Positions 1-5,919 of a stretch of DNA of 7,883 nucleotides are shown here, one piece after another. The notes beneath the pieces are model-generated. The model was given only the letters and a program-made list of their open reading frames with translations, was not told the origin of the DNA and did not search any database. The position numbers were made by a program, and so were the translations under genes. Within the stretch, counting starts at the first letter, position 1, and each line of letters starts with the position of its first letter. Location: contig JAITGH010000107.1 of assembly GCA_031280855.1 (NCBI GenBank), positions 1 to 7,883 of the forward strand. The letters run 5' to 3'. Source of the DNA: Oscillospiraceae bacterium. GTDB taxonomy: Bacteria > Bacillota > Clostridia > Oscillospirales > Oscillospiraceae.

Positions 1-583
1 GGAGTTGCATATCGCCACGCTTGCCCCGAACGCGGAGCTTAATATGGAGCTTACGTTCAATCACGGGCGCGGGTACGTCAGTGCGGAGAATAACAAGCCC
101 GAGTCAACCATAATCGGCTTGATCCCGGTTGACTCGATCTACACTCCCGTAATCAAGGTTAACTATAACGTTGAGAATACTCGAGTTGGAAGCTCGACAG
201 ACTTCGACAAACTCACGATGGAGATCAAGACCGACGGAACGCTGACCGCCAAGGAGGCGCTGTCGACGTCCGCCGATATTTTGGTTAATCACTTTGCACT
301 TTTCACCGAGATGGGCGCGGTACGCGGAGCGCCGGTTAATGTCGTCGGGCTGAAGCAAGACCCGGGGCAATCGAATCTGCTTACCATGACGATCGAGGAA
401 CTCGACCTTAGCGTTCGCAGTTTCAATTGTCTGAAGCGTGCGAACATCAACACGGTTGCCGACCTCATCTGCAAGACTGAGGACGAGATGATCAAGGTTC
501 GCAATCTCGGGCGCAAATCGCTTGTTGAGGTCATCAATAAGCTTACCATGCTTGGGCTGTCGCTTGCCAACGCTGAATCTTAG
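1..583 (+). CDS. rpoA: DNA-directed RNA polymerase subunit alpha, C-terminal part (5' truncated)
   Basis: Alpha subunit of RNA polymerase; the dimer nucleates core assembly and its C-terminal domain binds UP elements and activators. The reading frame is open through base 2 (codons GAG TTG CAT), so the TTG at 5 is not the start and the gene begins upstream of the window. The visible part covers the second half of the N-terminal domain, a short linker, and a complete C-terminal domain in about the last 65 residues. Counting from codon 5, the CTD residues equivalent to E. coli R265, N268, K271, G296, K298, S299 and E302 are present as R138, N141, K144, G169, K171, S172 and E175, so DNA binding should be intact. 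The stop is TAG at 581-583. rplQ follows, as in most bacteria. Identification is essentially certain. Confidence 0.97.
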   Translation, partial: ELHIATLAPNAELNMELTFNHGRGYVSAENNKPESTIIGLIPVDSIYTPVIKVNYNVENTRVGSSTDFDKLTMEIKTDGTLTAKEALSTSADILVNHFALFTEMGAVRGAPVNVVGLKQDPGQSNLLTMTIEELDLSVRSFNCLKRANINTVADLICKTEDEMIKVRNLGRKSLVEVINKLTMLGLSLANAES

Positions 584-602
584 CGCCCCGTGCGGTCGGG
601 CG
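584..602 (+). other. small hairpin after rpoA stop
   Basis: CGCCC (584-588) can pair with GGGCG (598-602); an alternative register pairs CCCG (587-590) with CGGG (597-600). It starts at the base after the rpoA stop. No T-run follows, so it is not a standard intrinsic terminator. It may protect or process the rpoA 3' end, or be chance in GC-rich DNA. Confidence 0.3.
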
Positions 603-621
603 AGTTCGCAGCGGAAAAATT

Positions 622-641
622 GGACGGATGAGGCTCCGTCC
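622..641 (+). other. perfect 7-bp hairpin in the rpoA-rplQ gap
   Basis: GGACGGA (622-628) and TCCGTCC (635-641) form a perfect 7-bp stem with a 6-base loop, ending 9 bases before the rplQ Shine-Dalgarno. An A-run rather than a T-run follows, so termination is unlikely. A role in mRNA processing or in setting rplQ translation is possible but not shown. Confidence 0.4.
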
Positions 642-650
642 GTTCAAAAA

Positions 651-655
651 GGAGG
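651..655 (+). promoter_or_regulatory. rplQ ribosome binding site
   Basis: GGAGG inside AAAAAGGAGGAAA lies 8 bases before the ATG at 664. It decides the start of rplQ there rather than at the in-frame ATG at 628, which sits inside the hairpin and has no such site. Confidence 0.85.
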
Positions 656-663
656 AAACAGAT

Positions 664-1005
664 ATGACAGGAGCGCGGAAACTCGGCAAAACCTCGGATC
701 AACGCCGAGCGATGCTGAGGCAGTTGGTAACGGACCTGCTGCAACATGAGAAGATCACTACCACAGTCACTCGTGCGAAGGAGGTTCGCCCCATCGCCGA
801 GAAAATGATCACGCTTGGCAAGAAGAATACGCTCGCCAGTCGCAGATTGGCGCTTAGCTACATCACTCGAGAGGAAACCGTTGTGAAGGTCTTCAGCGAG
901 ATCGCACCGAAATATGCGGAGCGAAACGGCGGTTATACCCGCATCGTACGGATCGGACCGAGACGCGGCGACGCCGCTGAACTCGCAGTCATAGAGTTGG
1001 TTTAG
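664..1005 (+). CDS. rplQ: 50S ribosomal protein L17
   Basis: Large-subunit ribosomal protein L17, 113 residues, at the short end of the family (E. coli L17 is about 127). The N-terminal signature [17 protein letters not shown] is followed by [19 protein letters not shown], the conserved rRNA-binding segment, and by the C-terminal [23 protein letters not shown]. Start at ATG 664 rests on the strong Shine-Dalgarno at 651-655 and on where L17 homologues begin. It lies 80 bases downstream of rpoA in the same direction, the classic end of the alpha operon. The next gene is convergent, so the ribosomal cluster stops here instead of continuing to the ecfA/ecfT/truA/rplM genes often seen in Firmicutes. 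Confidence 0.97.
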   Translation: MTGARKLGKTSDQRRAMLRQLVTDLLQHEKITTTVTRAKEVRPIAEKMITLGKKNTLASRRLALSYITREETVVKVFSEIAPKYAERNGGYTRIVRIGPRRGDAAELAVIELV

Positions 1006-1023
1006 TCGGGTCACAAGGTATGC

Positions 1024-1084
1024 GTAGGCAGGGTGCAGGAGGCAGGGGCGCAACCCTTACGTCTCTCTCCGGCACCTTGCCTAC
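1024..1084. terminator. long stem-loop between convergent rplQ and spoIIP
   Basis: Bases 1024-1036 and 1072-1084 form a 13-bp stem with one G-T pair, enclosing 35 bases that can form an inner hairpin (AGGG 1044-1047 with CCCT 1054-1057). The right arm includes the spoIIP stop codon. CAAGGT (1014-1019) can compete for part of the same arm (ACCTTG 1074-1079). The position between 3' ends suits a bidirectional transcript end, but neither strand has a clear T-run, so a Rho-independent terminator is not proven. Confidence 0.4.
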
Positions 1085-2154
1085 TGCGTCAGAACCGCCT
1101 CGATTGCGATCGCGAACTGACGCGCCGCCGCAACGGCTTCTTCAATCGTATCGCCGCATGAGCCGACCTCCAGCAATAGATACCCGGGCGAGAGCTGCTC
1201 GTTAAACCGTTGTCCGGAGATGCATAGCGGGCGCATCAAGCCCGGTGAGGAGCTGTCCGCCTCACGTTGCAGTGCGAGTGCGAAGCTCAGATTCTCCGTC
1301 CAGCGGGGATGGCTGAGTCCCTTTTCGCCGTTGGTTACGATTGTCATTACTTGGGAGATACTTCTGGAATCGCCGGATTGCCATGCCGTGCGGTACTGTG
1401 AACCGTCAGGCAGTTCGACGGCGTCGCGATGGATATCGAACACGACTTGGATCGTCGGGTAGTCCTCAAGCCATTGCGCGACGGCACGGGCGCTGCGCTC
1501 GTACGAGCCGGAGTACGATGGGTAGTCGTAGATATTGCGATCGTGCAAGACGTTGAACCCGCGATTTTGAAGCTCTGTGGTCAACGCGTCGCCTACGCGC
1601 ACGATGTTCAGCGACTTGTCAAGCGTGCGGAATCCCTCGACGCCGGCGAACGCCTCGGAGCCATGCGTATGAACGATGAGAATCTGCGGCTGATCCGGAA
1701 CCGGCGCGATTACGGGCGCGGAGCGTAGCAGCGCGGCAATGTCAGGCTCGATGGACGTTTGATTCACGATCTGCGGCATGTACGACTCCGGCAGTTTCGT
1801 TGGTGAGGTACTTGCCGATCCGGGCGTAGGCTCGGCAGCGATTCCGGGCGACGCGCTCGGCGGCTCACGGTCGGAGTTCAGCAGGGCGACTCCGCCGGAC
1901 GGCTCCGGCAACGCGTATACGCCGGGGTTGAGCTGCAATGACAGCGGTTCCGGCGTGGTCGATGCGGCAGGCGGCGCGATGGGCGGCTCGGATCCCTCAA
2001 GGGTCAGGCTTGAGCCGAGCTCAAGCTCGACGAGGTGCGTCAGCACGTGCTCCGGAATCGTTGCGCTGATCGCGCCGCTCGCCAGGCCCGCGCATAGCTT
2101 CACTATTACCACTGCGGCCATCAGTATTGAGATCTTGCTTGCCAATCGTTTCAT
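1081..2154 (-). CDS. spoIIP: stage II sporulation protein P (SpoIIP), engulfment cell-wall amidase
   Basis: SpoIIP is a membrane-anchored peptidoglycan hydrolase (amidase and endopeptidase in B. subtilis) that acts with SpoIID and SpoIIM in the mother cell during septal thinning and forespore engulfment. The 357-residue product has an N-terminal membrane segment (about 9-27), a Pro/Ser/Thr-rich linker (about 55-125) and a C-terminal catalytic domain (about 155-355). Motifs seen are ILIVHTHGSEAF (H162, H164, E167), HDRNIYDYPSYSGSYERS, VVFDIHRDA (H242), HPRWTENL and YLLLEVGS (E329). These His and Glu residues match the expected zinc-amidase site. B. subtilis SpoIIP is about 401 residues; the difference is probably in the linker. 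The start was set at the ATG ending at 2154 because a GGGGGG Shine-Dalgarno-like run lies 6 bases upstream; the frame stays open to 2274, but that would run through the promoter region and into cmk. A sigma-E-like -10 precedes it. Confidence 0.93.
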   Translation of the reverse strand: MKRLASKISILMAAVVIVKLCAGLASGAISATIPEHVLTHLVELELGSSLTLEGSEPPIAPPAASTTPEPLSLQLNPGVYALPEPSGGVALLNSDREPPSASPGIAAEPTPGSASTSPTKLPESYMPQIVNQTSIEPDIAALLRSAPVIAPVPDQPQILIVHTHGSEAFAGVEGFRTLDKSLNIVRVGDALTTELQNRGFNVLHDRNIYDYPSYSGSYERSARAVAQWLEDYPTIQVVFDIHRDAVELPDGSQYRTAWQSGDSRSISQVMTIVTNGEKGLSHPRWTENLSFALALQREADSSSPGLMRPLCISGQRFNEQLSPGYLLLEVGSCGDTIEEAVAAARQFAIAIEAVLTQ

Positions 2155-2170
2155 TAGAGTCCCCCCAATC

Positions 2171-2190
2171 GCATATACAATAGTGTATGC
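2171..2190. promoter_or_regulatory. near-palindrome in the spoIIP-cmk divergent control region
   Basis: GCATATAC (2171-2178) and GTGTATGC (2183-2190) are inverted copies with one mismatch around a 4-base centre. The element lies in the 79 bases between the two divergent starts and overlaps the spoIIP -10. On the plus strand it carries TATACAAT (2174-2181), a possible -10 for cmk without a clear -35 at normal spacing. It could be an operator or a pair of back-to-back promoters. Confidence 0.4.
2182..2189 (-). promoter_or_regulatory. sigma-E-like -10 element for spoIIP
   Basis: On the minus strand these bases read CATACACT, a full match to the B. subtilis sigma-E -10 consensus CATACAMT, about 27 bases before the spoIIP ATG. 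spoIIP is a sigma-E gene in B. subtilis. The -35 is poor: the best region, TGGTATTT, lies 16-17 bases upstream and matches only partly. The call rests on the -10, the position and the gene identity. Confidence 0.5.
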
Positions 2191-2233
2191 AACAGAGGCG
2201 GAAGTAAATACCAGAAAGAGAGTGATTGATGCG

Positions 2234-2905
2234 ATGTACAGCATAGCAATTGACGGAACGGCAAGCGCGGGCAAGAGTACGCTTGCGCGGAGTCTTGCGC
2301 GGCGGCTTGGATACGTGTATGTGGATACGGGAGCAATCTATCGCTCAGTCGGTCTGGCGTGCGAGCGCGCCGGAGTCGCCGCGCTTGATGAGGCGGCGAT
2401 TTGCAAGACGGTGTTGCCGACATTGTGGATAACGCTCGAGTCTACCGCAGATGGTGCGCAGATTACGCGATTGAACGGTGAGGACGTCTCCACGCAGATC
2501 CGGCGCGACGCGGTGTCGAGACTTGCGATGGAGGTCTCCGGGCTTGCCTCCGTGCGAGACTTCTTGCTGGAGCTTCAGCGCGAGTTCGCTCGAACGTACG
2601 ATGTCGTCATGGAGGGGCGCGACATCGGTACGGTAGTCCTGCCCGATGCGACCGTCAAGATCTACTTGACGGCGAATCCGCAGGTTCGCGCTATGCGCCG
2701 AACTCTCGAGCTTGAACGGCGCGGTGAGCCGAAGCCGTATGATGAGGTTCTATCCGCACTTGAGGAGCGTGACGCGAATAACACGGATCGCGCGATTGCG
2801 CCGTTGCGCGTTGCCGATGGTGCGATCGTGTTGGACACGTCTGAACTATCGGAGTCGGGCGCGCTGGAGGCTGCGCTTGCGATCGTTCGGCGCGTGATTG
2901 GTTGA
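2234..2905 (+). CDS. cmk: cytidylate kinase (CMP/dCMP kinase)
   Basis: Phosphorylates CMP and dCMP with ATP in the cytosol, recycling CMP released by RNA turnover and phospholipid synthesis. The 223-residue product is normal length. Visible motifs are the P-loop GTASAGKS (8-15), DTGAIYR (31-37), NGEDV (81-85), EGRDIGT (127-133), the lid region RRTLELERRG, and ERDANNTDRAIAPL (178-191). By ungapped comparison with the E. coli enzyme, R37, R108, R129, D130, R179 and R186 are kept, but the positions of E. coli S101 and D185 hold M99 and N183. The start at ATG 2234 follows a weak purine-rich site (AAAGAGAGTG, 2215-2224); an in-frame GTG at 2222 would add four residues but has no site at proper spacing. 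The frame stays open back to 1778 because it runs antisense through spoIIP, and that extension is not protein. plsC follows after 6 bases. Confidence 0.96.
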   Translation: MYSIAIDGTASAGKSTLARSLARRLGYVYVDTGAIYRSVGLACERAGVAALDEAAICKTVLPTLWITLESTADGAQITRLNGEDVSTQIRRDAVSRLAMEVSGLASVRDFLLELQREFARTYDVVMEGRDIGTVVLPDATVKIYLTANPQVRAMRRTLELERRGEPKPYDEVLSALEERDANNTDRAIAPLRVADGAIVLDTSELSESGALEAALAIVRRVIG

Positions 2906-2911
2906 CGTACG

Positions 2912-3499
2912 ATGGAGAAACGCAGATTCTGGTATAAGGTGTATCACGCGGCGGTGAGCGCGTTCGCGCATTTGTTCTATCGCTTCAAAGTTACCGGGCT
3001 GGAGCGGCTGCCGGACGGCGCGTGCGTGATATGCAGCAATCACTCGTCGAACTGGGACGTGGTATTCTTGACGGTCGCGATCGGCAGGACGACGCCGCTA
3101 ATCTTCACGCCGAAGCGCTCGATGCTTCGCGTTCCGATTCTCGGACGCATGATGACGCTGATTGGAGTCGTGTGGATCGATCGGGATAACCCGTCGGATA
3201 TTGCTCCGCTGCGAAGCCTTTTGCGATACCTTGGCGAGGGCGAGAAGGTCGTGATGTTCCCGGAGGGTCGGAGAATGAAAGCGGGCGAGTCTGAATCCGC
3301 GAAGACCGGCGCGATAATGCTGGCGTCACGCTCCGCCGCTCCGCTTGTGCCTGTGCATATCCCGGCGCGGAAGCGAGCGTTCTCACGCATTACTATCTCG
3401 ATCGGTGAGCCATTCACGATCGCGGTGCACGGCTCCGCAGAGCGTCGTGCGCGGGCTGAGGAGCTGATGGTACGCATCAGAGAACTGGAGCCGGTCTAG
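2912..3499 (+). CDS. plsC: 1-acyl-sn-glycerol-3-phosphate acyltransferase
   Basis: Transfers an acyl group to lysophosphatidate to give phosphatidate, at the cytoplasmic face of the membrane. The 195-residue product matches the short Firmicutes PlsC type. Motif I is NHSSNWD (43-49), with the catalytic H44 and D49 in HX4D spacing; motif II is GVVWIDRD (about 85-92); motif III is FPEGRRM (116-122), where the usual Thr of FPEGTR is Arg; motif IV is LVPVHI around P147. An amphipathic or hydrophobic N-terminal stretch (about 11-23) may bind the membrane. Only 6 bases separate it from the cmk stop and no good Shine-Dalgarno is visible, so translational coupling to cmk is likely. The cmk-plsC order is common in Clostridia. 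The LPG- or PlsX/PlsY-dependent acyl donor cannot be told from the sequence. Confidence 0.9.
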   Translation: MEKRRFWYKVYHAAVSAFAHLFYRFKVTGLERLPDGACVICSNHSSNWDVVFLTVAIGRTTPLIFTPKRSMLRVPILGRMMTLIGVVWIDRDNPSDIAPLRSLLRYLGEGEKVVMFPEGRRMKAGESESAKTGAIMLASRSAAPLVPVHIPARKRAFSRITISIGEPFTIAVHGSAERRARAEELMVRIRELEPV

Positions 3500-3511
3500 C
3501 ATCTTAGAATC

Positions 3512-3517
3512 GGAGGT
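3512..3517 (+). promoter_or_regulatory. Shine-Dalgarno for the DUF1294-phosphoesterase gene
   Basis: GGAGGT ends only 2 bases before ATG 3520, which is unusually tight, but lies 8 bases before the in-frame GTG at 3526, which is normal spacing. The site therefore favours GTG 3526 as the true initiator. Confidence 0.6.
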
Positions 3518-3519
3518 CA

Positions 3520-4569
3520 ATGCGCGTGTTTGAGATAGCGGTAAACTCGACTACATACGGAATAGTATACATAGCGGCGATAAGTGCGATTGCGGTCGCA
3601 CTGACGGCGTATGACAAGCGAGCGGCGCGGTTAGGGCGTTGGCGGGTGAGCGAACTGATGCTGATGTTTGCGGCGTTGGTGGGCGGCTCGGCGGCGATGT
3701 TCGTGTCGATGCTTGCGATACGGCACAAGACTCGGCATAGGAAGTTCATGGTTGGCTTGCCGATTATCATTGCGGCGCAAGTCGCGCTGGTGCTGTTTGT
3801 GTTTGACTCGAGGTTGACGGTTGGGCGAATCGAGATAGCGAGCGCGAAGATTGCGAGCCCCGTTACGCTGGTGCTGGTCGCCGATTATCACGCGTGCAAT
3901 TACGGAGAGGGTCAGCGCGAGCTCATCGAGGCTATAGACGCAGAGCGTCCCGATGCGGTGTTGCTGGCGGGCGATATGTTCGACGATAAGCTTACCCCGA
4001 AGCGCACGGAGGAGCTTCTGCAAGCGCTTTCCGCACGGTACAAGTGCTACTTCGTCTTGGGAAACCACGATGTATGCGAGTACCGGTACAAGGGCAACAT
4101 GGAGATTATTCGCGCAAGCGGCATCACTATGCTTGAAGGCACGTCAGAGATCCTGCGTGTCGGGGAGTCGGAGATCCGGATAAGCGGACTCAGCGACCCG
4201 AACGTCGACTATTGGCATTCGGGCAAGTATGAGCGTGAGCTAAAGCAACTTAGCGCGACGGTGGACAGCTCGATATTCTCGCTTCTGCTGGTGCATCGCC
4301 CGGATCGGATAGAGGACGAGTATTTGCCGCTGTCGCCGGATTTAGTCGCCGCCGGACACGCTCACGGTGGGCAGGGGCGCATACCGTTTATACTGGAGAA
4401 CGGGCTGTACGCGCCGGATCAGGGCTTGTTCCCGAAGTACACTACCGGGACGTACGAGTTCGGCGCGACAACGATGGTGGTCAGCCGAGGTTTGGCGCGT
4501 GAGACGACAAAGTTACCGCGAGTCTTCAACCGTCCGGAGATCGTCACGATTAGGTTAGTTCCGCAATAG
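3520..4569 (+). CDS. DUF1294 membrane domain fused to calcineurin-like metallophosphoesterase
   Basis: A 349-residue two-domain protein in one unbroken frame. Residues 1-95 match DUF1294: three hydrophobic segments (about 11-31, 45-67, 76-95), YDKRAARLGRWRVSE (31-45), the GG at 55-56 and RHKTRHRKF (68-76). Residues 105-349 are a complete metallophosphoesterase of the YkuE/YaeI type with all metal and catalytic motifs: DYH (D122, H124), GDMFD (D152, D155), GNHD (N182, H183), LVHRPD (H259) and GHAHGGQ (H280, H282). It should hydrolyse a phosphomono- or diester near the membrane; the substrate is unknown. Twenty bases after plsC in the same direction suggests a link to lipid metabolism, by inference only. 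The frame begins at ATG 3520, but Shine-Dalgarno spacing favours GTG 3526 (347 residues). In stand-alone YkuE-like proteins a signal or anchor precedes the enzyme; here the third DUF1294 helix takes that place. Confidence 0.88.
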   Translation: MRVFEIAVNSTTYGIVYIAAISAIAVALTAYDKRAARLGRWRVSELMLMFAALVGGSAAMFVSMLAIRHKTRHRKFMVGLPIIIAAQVALVLFVFDSRLTVGRIEIASAKIASPVTLVLVADYHACNYGEGQRELIEAIDAERPDAVLLAGDMFDDKLTPKRTEELLQALSARYKCYFVLGNHDVCEYRYKGNMEIIRASGITMLEGTSEILRVGESEIRISGLSDPNVDYWHSGKYERELKQLSATVDSSIFSLLLVHRPDRIEDEYLPLSPDLVAAGHAHGGQGRIPFILENGLYAPDQGLFPKYTTGTYEFGATTMVVSRGLARETTKLPRVFNRPEIVTIRLVPQ

Positions 4570-4574
4570 AGTTT

Positions 4575-4603
4575 ACCGGAGAGCGGATCTGAGCCGCATC
4601 GGT
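4575..4603. terminator. possible bidirectional stem-loop between convergent genes
   Basis: Nested pairings ACCG (4575-4578) with CGGT (4600-4603) and GCGG (4583-4586) with CCGC (4594-4597) give an interrupted hairpin in the 33-base gap. A competing stem pairs GCGGATC (4583-4589) with GATCCGC (4611-4617), inside the end of the minus-strand gene. No T-run is present on either strand, so this is a tentative transcript-end signal. Confidence 0.3.
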
Positions 4604-5565
4604 TACCAGCGATCCGCGCCTTCCTCGCTCGGGATGACCAGCGTCAGGGCGCGAATCGCGACTTCGATCATGTCGTCGTCAGGCTCGAACACCGTCATCT
4701 TCTGCAATGCGCGTCCCGGCCATGACAGAGCGCGGGTTAACACGTTGTCATATCGTCCGACGATGCGGTTGAACTCATAGCTGATCGCGACAACGACGGG
4801 CAATAGCGCAAGTCTGAGCGCAATGCGTATCAGTGGGTTCGACCACGTCACGACGCTGAACACCGCTATACTGACGATCATCACTACGAAGAGGAAACTG
4901 GTACCGCAGCGCGGGTGCTCACGCGGTTGAGTGCGAACGTTCTCAACGGTCAGCGGGAGTTGCTTTTCATAGCAGAAGATCGTCTTATGCTCCGCGCCGT
5001 GGTACATGTAGGTACGCCGTATGTCCGGCATACGAGAGACGAGCCCGAGGAACGAGACGAAGATCGCGATACGCAGAACGCCCTCCAGCGCGTTGCGCAG
5101 CAGGTGCGAGTCCGTAAGCCTGCTGAACAGTCCCGCGACAAGCGTCGGCAGCAGTACGAACAGCGCGATGGAGAACGCGAAGCTGAATACCGCCGTAACG
5201 GTCGTCAGGACTTTCTTGCCGCGTTCGTCTTGACCGAACTTGCGCTCGATCCACTGATCGAGCGCGGAGCTTTCGACGTTGGAGTCGTCAGAATCGTCGT
5301 CTATCATAAGGTCGGCGGCGAAGAAGATAGCGCGTACGCCGGTGGCCATGGAACTTCCGAAGTTGACGACGCCGCGGATCAGCGGCCACCCGAGGATCGG
5401 GAAGCGATCTTTGATGAGTCGGCGCGCTTCGACCTTCTCGGTAAGCTCGTCGTGAGTTCGGACGACGATAGCGTCGTGCGCGGGTCCACGCATCATGATG
5501 CCCTCGATTAGAGCTTGCCCGCCGATGGTGGTGCGGATCTTTACGGATTCTCGTGGTTTTCTCAT
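4603..5565 (-). CDS. DUF1385 family membrane protein (YqhQ-like)
   Basis: A 320-residue protein of the DUF1385/YqhQ family, about the length of B. subtilis YqhQ. Its molecular role is not established. Family hallmarks in order are GGQALIEGIMMRGP (15-28), FPILGWPLIRGV, an acidic Asp/Ser patch (88-98), two hydrophobic stretches (about 119-147 and 156-177), YMYHGAEHKTIFCYE (186-200), REHPRCGTSF (215-224), two more membrane segments (about 224-240 and 245-262), and the C-terminal LSWPGRALQKMTVFEP (280-295) with EVAIRAL. The conserved His, Glu and Cys in YHGAEHK and HPRCG look like a metal or catalytic site, but that is inference. The ATG at 5565 has AAGG 9 bases upstream. The gene faces the phosphoesterase gene tail to tail and follows the small gene at 5684 on the same strand after 118 bases, which hold no further gene that I can see. 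In other Clostridia this family often sits near rpmE and prfA; neither is here. Confidence 0.9.
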   Translation of the reverse strand: MRKPRESVKIRTTIGGQALIEGIMMRGPAHDAIVVRTHDELTEKVEARRLIKDRFPILGWPLIRGVVNFGSSMATGVRAIFFAADLMIDDDSDDSNVESSALDQWIERKFGQDERGKKVLTTVTAVFSFAFSIALFVLLPTLVAGLFSRLTDSHLLRNALEGVLRIAIFVSFLGLVSRMPDIRRTYMYHGAEHKTIFCYEKQLPLTVENVRTQPREHPRCGTSFLFVVMIVSIAVFSVVTWSNPLIRIALRLALLPVVVAISYEFNRIVGRYDNVLTRALSWPGRALQKMTVFEPDDDMIEVAIRALTLVIPSEEGADRW

Positions 5566-5683
5566 TGATTGTTACCTTGTTTGGTGAAATCTAGCCCGAC
5601 GACGAAGGCTTGTTTGCCGTGAGATTACGTTTAACCGCAGCCTTGCGAGTCGGCGAAGCTCTGACTACCGGCAGCTCCGGCCT

Positions 5684-5917
5684 TCATTTGCAAAACGTCA
5701 ATTTCTGCCGAAGTCCGTCGACAACGATGTCGGCGGTTATCATACCGTTTGCGTCTACGCTTCGCTCGCAGGAGCAGTTAGAGCCGGTCAGATGCTCCGC
5801 GATGATCGCGTCGATTCCCGCGTCGTCAAGCTCCAGTTCCTCGAAGAAGACGTCGCGCATTTGGTTGTTGGAGCAGCTGTTGAAGATCTCTCGCGTGAAT
5901 TCATAAGTTTGTTTCAT
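5684..5917 (-). CDS. small conserved-looking protein of unknown function, 77 residues
   Basis: A 77-residue soluble acidic protein with no signal peptide or membrane segment. Its N-terminal half reads TREIFNSCSNNQMRDVFFEE (8-27), and the second half has an NCSCE motif (47-51), a DIVVDGLRQKLTF strand-like segment and a terminal Cys-Lys. Four Cys (15, 48, 50, 76) in so short a protein are notable. I associate the TREIFN-CS-NQMRDVFF pattern with short hypothetical proteins of Clostridia, but I cannot name a family or function, and this was not searched. Codon use is like the neighbours. The ATG at 5917 has no Shine-Dalgarno: the leader on this strand is pyrimidine-rich, made of NNNNCTA heptads running up to the start. 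The gene lies 92 bases downstream of rel, so it may be read through from rel or have its own unseen promoter. Confidence 0.75.
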   Translation of the reverse strand: MKQTYEFTREIFNSCSNNQMRDVFFEELELDDAGIDAIIAEHLTGSNCSCERSVDANGMITADIVVDGLRQKLTFCK

Positions 5918-5919
5918 AA

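Noticed and set aside
628..663. Upstream ATG start for rplQ
   Set aside because: It lies in the hairpin, lacks a Shine-Dalgarno and adds 12 residues not found in L17.
2165..2195. The same peptide AYTIVYA read from both strands
   Set aside because: It is a consequence of the near-palindrome in non-coding DNA, not evidence for a coding region.
1778..2233. N-terminal extension of cmk on the plus strand by about 150 codons
   Set aside because: It runs antisense through spoIIP, is low in conserved content, and Cmk proteins begin at the P-loop strand encoded from 2234.
2155..2274. N-terminal extension of spoIIP by 40 codons on the minus strand
   Set aside because: It would cover the divergent control region and overlap the start of cmk; the hydrophobic look comes from antisense of cmk, and the ATG at 2154 has its own Shine-Dalgarno-like site.
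3550..3575. Second copy of the control-region palindrome near TACATACGGAATAGTATACAT
   Set aside because: Similarity is limited to short AT-rich words and lies inside the coding start of the DUF1294 fusion.
4915..5511. 198-codon open frame antisense to the DUF1385 gene
   Set aside because: Charged, repetitive composition typical of an antisense frame in GC-rich coding DNA; the minus-strand frame has clear family motifs.
5566..5683. Possible small gene or terminator in the gap upstream of the DUF1385 gene
   Set aside because: No frame with a start, site and protein-like composition; the only inverted repeats (CCGG-cagct-CCGG) are short and have no T-run.
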